DNA of 64,000 nt from Rhodanobacter sp. B05 (GTDB taxonomy: Bacteria; Pseudomonadota; Gammaproteobacteria; Xanthomonadales; Rhodanobacteraceae). The notes beneath the pieces were generated by a model, which saw only the letters and a list, made by a program, of their open reading frames with translations, was not told the origin of the DNA and made no database searches. The stretch is taken from contig NZ_MUNU01000006.1 of assembly GCF_002001085.1 (NCBI RefSeq), positions 1 to 64,000 on the forward strand, in the 5' to 3' direction. How positions within the stretch are numbered: the stretch's first letter is position 1; the number at the start of each line of letters is the position of its first letter. A program made the position numbers and the translations under genes. Below are positions 40,667-48,947 of the stretch, in pieces.

Positions 40667-41029
40667 ATGAACAAGCAAGTCCAAACCCCAGAACAGCCTG
40701 TCGGCGACCGCATCGACGAGCGAGCCGAGCGTGTCAAGCAGGCCACATCCCATGCCGTGGCCAGCACCAAGGACAAGGTGGATCACGTCGCCGATCGCGT
40801 CGAGGAGGGCCTGCACCACGCCACCGACAAGACCGCCGAAGCGGCCCATCGCGCCGCCGACAAGGCCGCCGAGGTCAGCGAGCGCAGTCGCGCCGCGTAT
40901 GAGCAGACCCGCGAGCGCGCCGACGAATGGCTGGAGCAGGCGCGCGACTATGTGCGCGAGAAGCCGGTGCAAGCGGTCGCCATCGCCTTGGGCGCGGGCT
41001 GGTTGCTTGGCCGTATCCTGCGGCGTTGA
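40667..41029 (+). CDS. DUF883-type membrane-anchored coiled-coil protein
   Basis: A 120-residue protein: residues 10-90 are a long charged helix of alternating Ala, Glu, Lys and Arg (RVKQATSHAVASTKDKVDHV, then repeated ADK/AAE units), and the end has the DUF883/ElaB-like anchor REKPVQAVAIALGAGWLLGRILRR. Members of the ElaB/YqjD group associate with ribosomes and the inner membrane in stationary phase in E. coli; the long helix here is also LEA-like, which suggests desiccation or stress protection. These are inferences. It begins 42 bp after the DUF1328 gene. Confidence 0.85.
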   Translation: MNKQVQTPEQPVGDRIDERAERVKQATSHAVASTKDKVDHVADRVEEGLHHATDKTAEAAHRAADKAAEVSERSRAAYEQTRERADEWLEQARDYVREKPVQAVAIALGAGWLLGRILRR

Positions 41030-41052
41030 GCCGGCGTGTCAGGGGGCAGCGA

Positions 41053-41544
41053 ATGCACAGCGAGGGTGAATCCACCCGCGAGACGGCGCCGGATCCGGCG
41101 CCGTCATCGTCTGGATTGCTGGTCGAAATCGGCCAGCTCGGTCGTGCCATCAAGAAGTTGTTCGGCGCGCAGATGGAGCTGTTGGCGGCCGAGCTGGGGC
41201 TGGCGCGCCGTGCCATCTCCTGGATGCTGCTGGCGGGGCTGGCTGCCACCGTGGCCGGCGTCGGCCTCGGCCTCACCGTGCTCGGCCTGCTTGGCGTATT
41301 GCTGGCGAAGTGGCTGGGTTCCTGGGTGTGGGCGCTGCTGTTGCTGGCCGTGCTGGAGGCGCTGTTCCTGTTCGGCGCGATCATGCTGTTCCGGCGCTGC
41401 ATGCACTGGATGAGTCTGCCCGCGACGCGTGGCGAATGGAGTGCGATGATGCGTGAAACCGGACACCGGGCCAAAGCCGAATGGGCCGAAGAGGCTGCGG
41501 CGCACTCGCCCGACGACGATGTCCCACGCAGCGAGGATCGGTGA
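41053..41544 (+). CDS. Phage-holin-family (holin superfamily III, YqjE-like) membrane protein
   Basis: A 163-residue inner-membrane protein with two strong membrane helices (about residues 57-83 and 88-113) after an amphipathic segment (VEIGQLGRAIKKLFGAQMELLAAELGLARRA). It resembles the Actino_Holin-X/YqjE group, which in enterobacteria sits beside the ElaB/YqjD and YqjK genes exactly as here beside the DUF883 gene. Despite the family name there is no phage context. The next gene starts on the last base of its stop codon. Confidence 0.82.
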   Translation: MHSEGESTRETAPDPAPSSSGLLVEIGQLGRAIKKLFGAQMELLAAELGLARRAISWMLLAGLAATVAGVGLGLTVLGLLGVLLAKWLGSWVWALLLLAVLEALFLFGAIMLFRRCMHWMSLPATRGEWSAMMRETGHRAKAEWAEEAAAHSPDDDVPRSEDR

Positions 41545-41885
41545 TGAGCGTATTCGAGCAAGTGACCAGGGTGCGCCAGGCCCGGGCGCGCGTGGCGGCG
41601 GCGAGGCAGGAGCTGGGCACGCCGGCCGGTGCACTGCTCGCTCGCGGGCGCGAGTATCCATTGACCACCGTGGGTGTCGCGGCCGGGGCGGGTTTCGCAT
41701 TGGGCACGCTCAACGTGCAACCGCTGCGCGTGCCGGGCCTGGTCTCGCTGCTCAGTGGCGGCATGGCCGAAGCGGTGACCCATGGCACGCGGTTGCTGGC
41801 GGAGCTCGCTGCCCTGGGCCTGGGCGCGAATGCCGCCGGGAGCGATCCCGCCACGACGGGCGCGGAGGCTGGCGAATCTTCATGA
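41544..41885 (+). CDS. Short YqjK/DUF-like hypothetical protein of the envelope cluster
   Basis: A 113-residue protein starting MSVFEQVTRVRQARARVAAARQELG. A basic N-terminal helix is followed by a Gly/Ala-rich hydrophobic stretch (TTVGVAAGAGFALGTLNV) that may dip into the membrane, then GLVSLLSGGMAEAVTHGTRLLAELAALGLG. No family is certain; position after a YqjE-like protein suggests a YqjK-like partner. Its start overlaps the previous stop by one base and its stop overlaps the next start by 4 bp, so it is translationally coupled on both sides. Confidence 0.7.
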   Translation: MSVFEQVTRVRQARARVAAARQELGTPAGALLARGREYPLTTVGVAAGAGFALGTLNVQPLRVPGLVSLLSGGMAEAVTHGTRLLAELAALGLGANAAGSDPATTGAEAGESS

Positions 41886-43075
41886 GCAGCGACGTCGAGC
41901 AGCGGCCGCCCGACCCGGACGAGTCCATCCGCGACATCACGTCGGCGGCGATGCTCGCGAGGATGCCGGCCGATCCGTTGCTGGTCACGAATCTGCCGCG
42001 GCCGCTGGCGCGACGGTTGCACAGCGCGCGCGGCACCCGTCGGCACCTGCGGGCGATTCGCATCCTGCTCGACGCGATGCTGCTGCTGGCCTTGATGTAC
42101 ACCGTCACGCTGACCAAGGCGCTACTGATCCCGCTGGTGCTGGCCGCCTTCATCGGGCTCGCGCTGAATCCGCTGGTGGCCGCCGGTGGGCGGCTGCACC
42201 TGCCGCGCTGGCTCACCGCCAGCGTGCTGATGATCGGCCTGGTGGTGGGCATCGGCAATGGCATCGGCATGCTGGCGCAGCCGGCGCTGGGCTGGTTTCA
42301 CGGCGCGCCGGCGGCCATCCGCAGCTTCATACCCAAGTTCCGCGACATGACCAAGCCGCTGGAAGCGGCCAATCGCGCCACCCAGACCCTGGTCACCGGC
42401 ACGTCGCGGGTTGCCACGGCGCCGACGCCTTCGGTATCGATCACCGCCTGGGACGTGGTTTCGACCGCGCCGAAGGTGCTGGCGGCGATACTCAGCGTGT
42501 TGCTGCTGGTGTTTTTCTTCCTGGTATACGGCGACACCATGCTGCGACGGTTGGTCGAGCTCACGCCGAGCTTCGCCTACAAGCGACACGCGGTGAGCAT
42601 CGTGCGCGGCTTCCAGACCGAGGTGTCGCGCTACCTGCTCACCGCACTCGTGATCAACGCCAGTCTCGGCACGATCACCGCCGGCATGCTGTGGCTGTAT
42701 CACGTGCCCGATGCCCTGCTGTGGGGCGCGGTGGCGATGTTCGCGAACTTCATTCCCTATGTCGGGGCGATCTTCACCACCGCCGTGCTGGCGATCGTGT
42801 CGATGCTGTACGCGAAGAACGCGAACCTTGACGTGTTCCTGCCCGCATTGACCTTCGCCGGCATCACCATCGTGGAAGGCAACCTGATCACTCCGCTGAT
42901 CCAGGGTCGCAGCATGCGCCTGAGTCCGATCGCGATCCTGCTGTGGCTGCTGGTGTGGGGCTGGTTGTGGGGCATCCCCGGCGCGCTGCTGGCGGTGCCG
43001 ATGCTGACCTGCACCAAGCTGATCTGCGAGCGCGTGCGCGGTTGGGAGTGGTTCGCGCTGATCGTGTCGCGCTGA
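41882..43075 (+). CDS. AI-2E-type (PerM/YdiK-like) membrane permease
   Basis: A 397-residue inner-membrane protein with about eight membrane helices in the AI-2 exporter pattern: paired N-terminal helices (LLLALMYTVTLTKALLIPLVLAAFIGLAL), a helix near 120, a periplasmic domain (about 135-200), then VLLLVFFFLVYGD, LITALVINA-like, the FANFIPYVGAIF motif and VEGNLITPLIQGRSMRLSP. The family includes transporters of varied substrates, some exporting autoinducer or sodium; the name does not prove AI-2 transport. It is the last gene of the envelope cluster. Confidence 0.88.
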   Translation: MSSDVEQRPPDPDESIRDITSAAMLARMPADPLLVTNLPRPLARRLHSARGTRRHLRAIRILLDAMLLLALMYTVTLTKALLIPLVLAAFIGLALNPLVAAGGRLHLPRWLTASVLMIGLVVGIGNGIGMLAQPALGWFHGAPAAIRSFIPKFRDMTKPLEAANRATQTLVTGTSRVATAPTPSVSITAWDVVSTAPKVLAAILSVLLLVFFFLVYGDTMLRRLVELTPSFAYKRHAVSIVRGFQTEVSRYLLTALVINASLGTITAGMLWLYHVPDALLWGAVAMFANFIPYVGAIFTTAVLAIVSMLYAKNANLDVFLPALTFAGITIVEGNLITPLIQGRSMRLSPIAILLWLLVWGWLWGIPGALLAVPMLTCTKLICERVRGWEWFALIVSR

Positions 43076-43087
43076 TCGCGTGGCGTA

Positions 43088-43106
43088 CGCACGGTCGGTC
43101 CGTGCG
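43088..43106. terminator. Hairpin between the convergent permease and SDR genes
   Basis: Arms CGCACGG and CCGTGCG (7 bp) with a 5-nt loop lie 13 bp after the AI-2E-type gene. There is no T-tract. It could end transcripts from both sides of this 126-bp convergent gap. Confidence 0.35.
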
Positions 43107-43201
43107 CGCCGGCAATTTCGATGAGCATCGACGTCCGCTGGCACGCGCTGCAGAAAGATTCGGCGTGGCAGGGGAATCCGGGTCCGCGCGGTTGACGTCA
43201 T

Positions 43202-43933
43202 TCACCAGGCGATGCGCTGGCCATCGCGGTAGAAGCCGCCGGTGACAGGTTCGGGCACGCAGGCCGCCCAGACGATGCCGGCGGCGCCTTCGGCCACCGG
43301 GCGGCCACCCGGGCCGCCCATGTCGGTGGCGACCCAGCCGGGGCAGACCGCGTTGACCTGGATGCCGCTGCCCTCGAGTTCGCGGGCCAGGGCGCGCGTA
43401 TAGGTGTTCAGCGCCGACTTGGAGACACGATAGGCCGGGCAGTTGCCACTGTCGCTGGTGCTGGCGCCGCAACCGCTGGAGACGTTGACGATGCGGCCGT
43501 AGCGATGTCGGCGCATCAACGGCAGCATCGCGCTGGAAAGCCGCCAGCTGCCAAACAGATGGGTATCCATCGCCTCGCGCACCGACGCGATCTCGGTGCT
43601 GGCAGGGTTCGCCCCCGGGTCGTAATACGCGCCGGCATTGTTGACCAGCACGTCGAGCCGGCCATAGGTGACGTCGATCCAGCGCACCAGCGTGTCGACC
43701 TGATCCTGCCGGGTGACGTCGAGCTGCACCGCGATCACGTCGCCGGGCGCGCCCGCGAGTTTGCGGGCGGCATGCAGACCCTTGTCGAGATCGCGCGCGC
43801 CGAGCAGCACGGTCATGCCGCGTTCGCTGAGTTGGCGCGCCACCTCGAAGCCGAGGCCGCGGTTGGCACCACTGACCAGTGCGACCCGGTAGACCGGTAT
43901 CGCCACCGGCAAGCGCCGCGCCGGCCGGCTCAT
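43202..43933 (-). CDS. SDR-family oxidoreductase (carbonyl-reductase-like)
   Basis: A 243-residue cytosolic NAD(P)H-dependent reductase. The cofactor motif is VSGANRGLGFEVARQL (Gly-x3-Gly-x-Gly), then LDVLVNNAGAYYD, RIVNVSSGCG (catalytic Ser), AYRVSKSALN (Tyr-x3-Lys) and NAVCPGWVATDMGG. The arrangement is closest to CBR1-like carbonyl reductases. Its start overlaps the stop of the efflux outer-membrane gene by 4 bp, so it is the fourth gene of the RND operon; it may reduce a toxic carbonyl compound that is also an efflux substrate (inference). Confidence 0.92.
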   Translation of the reverse strand: MSRPARRLPVAIPVYRVALVSGANRGLGFEVARQLSERGMTVLLGARDLDKGLHAARKLAGAPGDVIAVQLDVTRQDQVDTLVRWIDVTYGRLDVLVNNAGAYYDPGANPASTEIASVREAMDTHLFGSWRLSSAMLPLMRRHRYGRIVNVSSGCGASTSDSGNCPAYRVSKSALNTYTRALARELEGSGIQVNAVCPGWVATDMGGPGGRPVAEGAAGIVWAACVPEPVTGGFYRDGQRIAW

Positions 43934-45381
43934 GGCGCGGCGCTGGGGTCAGCCTTGGCCACGGCGCTGCAGTGCTCGTCGCCGCAGGCCTGCCAGCCAC
44001 CACCGAGCGACTTGTACAGGGCCACCGCGCGGGTGTCGATGGCCGCCTCGGCCTGGGCCAGGTCGTCCTCGGCGGCGAGCTGGGTGCGCTGCGCGTCGAG
44101 CAGTTCGAGGAAGCCGGTTTCGCCCTCCTGATAGCGCACGCGCGCCAGCTCGGCGGCGCGCCGGCTCTGCGTTTCCTGCTCGATCAGGTGATCGACGCGC
44201 ACGCGTTGCTGGTTGAAGCCGGTGACCGCGTTGTCGATGTCCTCGATCGCCAGCAGCACGGTTTGCTGGTAATTCGCCTGCGCCGCATCGGCACGCGCCT
44301 CGCTGGCGTGCAGGTTGGCGCGCACGCGCTGCACGTTGAGGCCGGGCCAGCTGATGCTGGGCATCAGCGACCAGGCGCGCGTCGACGGGCTGCCGAAGTC
44401 GTTGCTGCGTCCGGACAGGAAACCGAGGAAGCCGCCCAGGGTGATGTGCGGGAAGAAATCCGCCTTGGCCACGCCGATGCGCGCGGTGGCGGCGGCGTAT
44501 TCACGTTCGGCCATCTGGACGTCCGGACGGCGTGCCAGCACATCGCCGGCCGCGCCGAGCGGCAGGTTCACCGCAATCGGCTTGAAGTCCTTCGGCGACA
44601 GGTCGACGTCCAGTTCGCCCGGTCGCTGGCCCAGCAGCACGGCCAGACGGAATTCGGATGCGCTCACCGCAGTTTGCAGTACCGGCAATTGCGCCTGCAC
44701 CGCGGCGAGACGTGCCATGGCGCTGGCCACGTCCTGCTCGGAGCCCGCTCCGAGCTGCTGGCGCACCTCGGTGAGGTGCACGGTCTGGCGCTGGTTCTCG
44801 ATGTCGCGCCGGGCGATATCCAGTCGCAGCTGGCTGCCGCGCAATTCGAAGTAGTTGCGCGCCACCTCGGCCAGCAGGCTGACCTGGGCGTTGCGCAGGG
44901 AGGCCTCGCTGGCACCAAGATCGCCGCGGCTGGCCTCGACCGAACGGCGGACGCCGCCGAACAGGTCCAGCTCCCACGACGCGTCGAAGCCGGCCTGGTA
45001 GGTGGTCACGGTGGTGCGCTGATCGGTGAAGCCCGGCTGCTGGCCGCGGCTGCGCGTGTAGTTCACGTCGGTGTCGATCGTCGGCAGCTGATCGGCCTTC
45101 GCGCCACTGAGCAGTGCGCGCGATTCGTGCAGCCGCGCCACCGCGATGCGCAGATCGAGGTTGTTCGCCGCGGCGCGCTGGATCAGCGCGTCCAGCGTGG
45201 GATCGTTGAACTGTTTCCACCAGGCGGCCTGGAACTGCGCGTTGTTTTCCTGCGCGGCGTCCAGTCCCTGCAGTTGCGGCGCGGCGATCTTCGCGGCGTG
45301 GTAGTTCGGTCCGACGCTGGCGCAGCCGGCCAGTGCGAGGGCGGCGGCCAGCAACGACGCTCGAAGAATTCTCGTCGTCAT
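43930..45381 (-). CDS. RND efflux outer-membrane lipoprotein (OprM/NodT type)
   Basis: A 483-residue TolC-like channel of the tripartite pump. The N-terminus is a lipoprotein signal (RILRASLLAAALALAGC), cysteine 23 being the lipidation site. Two outer-membrane-factor repeats follow, with the coiled-coil helices (ASLRNAQVSLLAEVARNYF; GSWQ-like LAAVQAQLPVLQTAV) and the conserved PDVQMAEREYAAATARIGVAKADFFPHITLGG block. Start 45381 is chosen because the 68 in-frame codons upstream encode translated repeat DNA. The 203-bp gap to the RND gene is unusual inside such an operon and holds the repeat pair. Confidence 0.94.
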   Translation of the reverse strand: MTTRILRASLLAAALALAGCASVGPNYHAAKIAAPQLQGLDAAQENNAQFQAAWWKQFNDPTLDALIQRAAANNLDLRIAVARLHESRALLSGAKADQLPTIDTDVNYTRSRGQQPGFTDQRTTVTTYQAGFDASWELDLFGGVRRSVEASRGDLGASEASLRNAQVSLLAEVARNYFELRGSQLRLDIARRDIENQRQTVHLTEVRQQLGAGSEQDVASAMARLAAVQAQLPVLQTAVSASEFRLAVLLGQRPGELDVDLSPKDFKPIAVNLPLGAAGDVLARRPDVQMAEREYAAATARIGVAKADFFPHITLGGFLGFLSGRSNDFGSPSTRAWSLMPSISWPGLNVQRVRANLHASEARADAAQANYQQTVLLAIEDIDNAVTGFNQQRVRVDHLIEQETQSRRAAELARVRYQEGETGFLELLDAQRTQLAAEDDLAQAEAAIDTRAVALYKSLGGGWQACGDEHCSAVAKADPSAAP

Positions 45382-45397
45382 CCCGGTGCTCTTGGCG

Positions 45398-45542
45398 GTC
45401 ACCCCGGCGAAGGCCGGGATCGCATTTGATCGCCCGCTGGTGCGTGCGGTGCGATGACTCGCTGCGCTCGCCCCTGCGGGGCCAGCCTTCGGCTGTTCAA
45501 CGCTCGCATGGCTCGCTTTTGTCCTGCCTTCGCAGGAATGAC
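45398..45542. repeat. Inverted pair of the GIY-YIG-type palindrome inside the efflux operon
   Basis: Unit 1 (45398-45423) reads GTCACCCCGGCG then AAGGCCGGGATCGC. Unit 2 (45517-45542) is in the opposite orientation and ends CTTCGCAGGAATGAC. Both keep the frame of the 39-kb repeats (GTC at one end, small hairpin, CGC or its remnant at the other) but with different stem sequences. The spacer is 93 nt. They lie between the RND permease stop and the lipoprotein start. Confidence 0.75.
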
Positions 45543-45584
45543 GAGCGGAGGTTTCCTGCACGGTGTTGTGAATGAAGGTTTTCA

Positions 45585-48500
45585 TCAGTGGTTCTCCAGC
45601 GCCGGCAGCGCATGCGCGGCGGCGCGTTCGGCCGCGCGCGCCTCACGGCGTTCGACCAGGGCGCGGATCAGGACATAGAACAGCGGCGTGTAGATCAGCC
45701 CGAAGATGGTCACGCCAAGCATGCCGGAGAACACCGCCACGCCCATCGCATGGCGCATCTCGGCACCGGCACCGTGCGAGGTGACCAGCGGCACTACGCC
45801 CATGATGAAGGCGAACGAGGTCATCAGGATCGGGCGCAGTCGCAGCTTCGCCGCTTCCAGCACCGCTTCGTGGCGGCTCATGCCTTCATGCTGGCGTTCG
45901 CGGGCGAACTCGACGATCAGGATAGCGTTCTTGCACGCCAGCCCGACCAGCACGATCAATCCGATCTGGGTGAAGATGTTGTTGTCGCCACCACTCAGCC
46001 ATACGCCGGCGATCGCGGACAGCAGCACCATCGGCACGATCAGGATCACCGCCAGCGGCAGCGACCAGCTTTCGTACAGCGACGACAGCACCAGGAACAC
46101 CAGCAGCACGCACAGCGGGAACACCAGGATCGCAGTGTTGCCGGCGAGGATCTGCTGGTAGGTCAGCTCGGTCCACTCGAAGCTGATGCCGTTCGGCAGG
46201 TTGTCCTTCGCCAGCTTCTCCATCGCCGCCTGCGCCTGACCGGAACTGAAGCCCGGCGCCGGGCCGCCGTTGATCTCGGCGGTGGCGTAGCCGTTGTAAT
46301 GCTGCACGCGATCCGGGCCGGCACCCTGCTGCACGGTGACGAACGAACCCAGCGGCACCATCTGCCCCTGCGCGTTGCGCGTCTTCAGCTGCAGGATGTC
46401 CTGCGGCGTGTGGCGGAACGCCGGGTCGGCCGAAACATTGACCTGGTAGGTGCGACCAAAACGGTTGAAGTCGTTGACGTAGAGCGAGCCCATGTAGGCC
46501 TGCATGGTCTGGTACACGTCGCCCAGATTCACGCCTTCGGCCTTGGCCTTCTCGCGATCCACGTCGGCATCGACTTGCGGCACCGCTACCTGGAAGCTGG
46601 AGAACAGCCCGGCCAGTGCCGGGTCCTTGCGGCTGGCGGCGATCAGGTTCTGCGTCTGCTTGTACAGCTCGTCGAAGCCACGGTCGCTGCGATCCTCGAT
46701 CTGCATGCGGAAACCGCCGATCGTGCCCAGGCCCATCACCGGCGGCGGCGGGAACACCGCGATGTACGCGTCCTGGATCGCGCCGAACTTCTGGTTCAGC
46801 GCGCCGGCAATCGCGCCGGCCGACAGATCCGCGCTGCGCCGTTCCTCGAACGGCTTCAGCGTGACGAACACGATGCCGGAGTTGGTCGAGTTGGTGAAGC
46901 CGTTGATCGACAGGCCGGGAAACGCGACCGCATGTTCCACGCCCGGCTGCTTCAGCGCAATCGCACTCATCCGCTCGATCACGTTCTCGGAGCGATCGAG
47001 CGACGCAGCATCGGGCAACTGCGCGAAGGCCACCAGGTACTGCTTGTCCTGACTGGGCACGAAGCCGGTCGGCACGTGCGAGAAGCCGAACCAGGTCAGC
47101 GCGATCAGGCCGGCGTACACCACCAGCGCCAGCTTGCCCTTGCCGACGATGCGCTTGACGCCGCCCACGTAGCGCTCCGAGCCGCGATGGAAGACGCGAT
47201 TGAACGGGCGGAACAGCCAGCCGAATGCGCGGTCGATCCACACCGTGAGGCGATCCTTCGGCGCGTCGTGACCCTTCAGCAACACCGCGGCAAGCGCCGG
47301 GCTCAGGGTCAGCGAGTTGAATGCGGAGATCACCGTGGAGATCGCGATGGTCAGCGCGAACTGGCGATAGAACTGACCGGTGAGGCCGCTGACGAAGGCG
47401 GTCGGGATGAACACCGCGCACAGCACCAGCGCGGTGGCCACGATCGGGCCGGTGACTTCGTGCATCGCCTTGCGCGTGGCTTCGCGCGGCGACTGGCCGA
47501 GTTCGATGTGCCGTTCCACGTTCTCCACCACCACGATCGCGTCATCGACCACGATGCCGATCGCCAGCACCAGTCCAAACAACGACAGCGCGTTGAGCGA
47601 GAAACCGGCCAGGTACATCACCGCGAACGTGCCGATCAGCGATACCGGCACCGCCACCAGCGGAATGATCGAGGCGCGCCAGGTCTGCAGGAACAGGATC
47701 ACCACCAGCACCACCAGCAGGATCGCTTCCAGCAGCGTGTGCGCCACCGCCTCGATCGAGCCGCGCACGAACACGGTCGGGTCGTAGACGATGGAGTAAT
47801 CCACGCCCTGCGGGAAATCCTTCTTCAGCTGCGCCATGGTGGCGCGCACTTCGTCGGAGATCTGGATCGCATTGGAGCCAGGCCGCGCGAAGATCGGCAG
47901 CGCCACCGCCGGCTTGTTGTCGAGCAGGCTGCGCAGCGCGTAGTTGTTCGAGCCCAGGTCGACCTTGGCCACGTCGCTGAGATGCGTCACACCGCCATTC
48001 GCGTCGGTGCGCACGATGATGTTGCGGAAGTCGTCCGCGCTGACCAGCCGGCCGCGGGTGTTGATGTTGAGCTGGAACGCCGAGTTGGTCGGACCGGGTG
48101 GCGCGTTCAGCGCACCGGCGGCGACCTGCACGTTCTGCTCGCGGATCGCGTTGATCACGTCGCCGGTGGTGAGCGAGCGCTGCGCCAGTTTCTGCGGATC
48201 CAGCCACACGCGCATCGAGTATTCGCCGGCGCCGAAGATCTGCACGTCGCCGACGCCGTCGAGCCGCCCCAGCACGTCCTTCACGTGCAGGCGCGCGTAG
48301 TTCGACAGGTACAGCATGTTGTAGCGCTGATCCGGCGAGGTCAGATGCACCACCATCGTGAGGTCGGGCGAGCTCTTCTGCGTGGTCACGCCGAGCCGCT
48401 GCACTTCCTCCGGAAGCTTGGGCAACGCCTGCGCCACACGGTTCTGCACGTCGACCTGGGCGGTGTCGAGATCGGTGCCGAGCGCGAACGTCACGGTGAG

Positions 48501-48776
48501 GGTAAGCGCGCCGTCGCTGGTCGCCTGCGACGAGGTGTACAGCATGCCTTCGACGCCGTTGATCTGTTCCTCCAGCGGCGTGGCGACGGTTTCGCCGATC
48601 ACCTTGGGGTTGGCACCAGGATAGCTGGCGTGTACCACCACGGTGGGCGGCACCACTTCCGGGTATTCGCTGATCGGCAGCTTGAACACCGCGATCGAAC
48701 CGGTGATCACGAACAGCAGCGACAGCACGGCGGCCATGATCGGCCGGTCGACGAAGAATTGGGCGATGTTTTTCAT
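45585..48776 (-). CDS. Multidrug efflux RND permease (HAE1 family)
   Basis: A 1063-residue inner-membrane proton antiporter that takes up drugs from the periplasm and inner membrane. It starts MKNIAQFFVDRPIMAAVLSLL and has twelve membrane helices in two repeats. The proton-relay aspartates are in GIVVDDAIVVVENV, with large periplasmic pore loops on either side and the motif GxxxKNAIL (GLACKNAILIVEFARE) in the second half. It resembles AcrB/MexB/MexF proteins. It lies between its adaptor and outer-membrane partner. Substrates are unpredictable from sequence. Confidence 0.96.
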   Translation of the reverse strand: MKNIAQFFVDRPIMAAVLSLLFVITGSIAVFKLPISEYPEVVPPTVVVHASYPGANPKVIGETVATPLEEQINGVEGMLYTSSQATSDGALTLTVTFALGTDLDTAQVDVQNRVAQALPKLPEEVQRLGVTTQKSSPDLTMVVHLTSPDQRYNMLYLSNYARLHVKDVLGRLDGVGDVQIFGAGEYSMRVWLDPQKLAQRSLTTGDVINAIREQNVQVAAGALNAPPGPTNSAFQLNINTRGRLVSADDFRNIIVRTDANGGVTHLSDVAKVDLGSNNYALRSLLDNKPAVALPIFARPGSNAIQISDEVRATMAQLKKDFPQGVDYSIVYDPTVFVRGSIEAVAHTLLEAILLVVLVVILFLQTWRASIIPLVAVPVSLIGTFAVMYLAGFSLNALSLFGLVLAIGIVVDDAIVVVENVERHIELGQSPREATRKAMHEVTGPIVATALVLCAVFIPTAFVSGLTGQFYRQFALTIAISTVISAFNSLTLSPALAAVLLKGHDAPKDRLTVWIDRAFGWLFRPFNRVFHRGSERYVGGVKRIVGKGKLALVVYAGLIALTWFGFSHVPTGFVPSQDKQYLVAFAQLPDAASLDRSENVIERMSAIALKQPGVEHAVAFPGLSINGFTNSTNSGIVFVTLKPFEERRSADLSAGAIAGALNQKFGAIQDAYIAVFPPPPVMGLGTIGGFRMQIEDRSDRGFDELYKQTQNLIAASRKDPALAGLFSSFQVAVPQVDADVDREKAKAEGVNLGDVYQTMQAYMGSLYVNDFNRFGRTYQVNVSADPAFRHTPQDILQLKTRNAQGQMVPLGSFVTVQQGAGPDRVQHYNGYATAEINGGPAPGFSSGQAQAAMEKLAKDNLPNGISFEWTELTYQQILAGNTAILVFPLCVLLVFLVLSSLYESWSLPLAVILIVPMVLLSAIAGVWLSGGDNNIFTQIGLIVLVGLACKNAILIVEFARERQHEGMSRHEAVLEAAKLRLRPILMTSFAFIMGVVPLVTSHGAGAEMRHAMGVAVFSGMLGVTIFGLIYTPLFYVLIRALVERREARAAERAAAHALPALENH

Positions 48777-48845
48777 GGGTTTACCTTGTGGTCACGCGGG
48801 CTTTTCCTTCTCCCGTTGGCGACCTGAGGGAGTCCCCTTGCGGGT

Positions 48846-48947
48846 GAGAAGGTGCCCCCAGGGCGGATGAGGGTTCGGCGTAGTGCGACGTCGCGCTCCG
48901 GTCGCACCCTCACCCGCCTGTCGGCACCCTCTCCCGAAGGGAGAGGG
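48846..48947. repeat. Inverted repeat pair between adaptor and RND genes
   Basis: Copy A (48846-48874, GAGAAGGTGCCCC then GGGCGGATGAGGGT) and copy B (48906-48933, opposite orientation) agree at about 24 of 29 positions. Copy B continues into a perfect 9-bp hairpin, CCCTCTCCC-GAA-GGGAGAGGG (48927-48947). The adaptor stop codon (48910-48912) lies within copy B, so the last dozen adaptor residues (SLSLRERVPTGG) are repeat-encoded. GAGAGGGTGCC-type repeats are frequent in xanthomonad genomes. Confidence 0.75.

Noticed and set aside
40667-41029. LEA or histone-like protein
   Set aside because: The Ala/Lys/Glu repeats fit, but the terminal REKPVQAVAIALGAGWLLGR anchor places it in the DUF883/ElaB-like group.
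41053-41544. Phage holin implying a prophage remnant
   Set aside because: No other phage gene nearby; the neighbours are envelope proteins and the protein fits the YqjE-like chromosomal group.
45382-45585. N-terminal extension of the outer-membrane lipoprotein starting at the RND stop codon
   Set aside because: The extra 68 residues are translated repeat DNA, and a lipoprotein signal begins at the internal ATG 45381.
45588-48827. 1079-codon open frame antisense to the RND permease
   Set aside because: Shadow of a well-supported gene; low-complexity Arg/His/Gln composition and no signal, motif or ribosome site.
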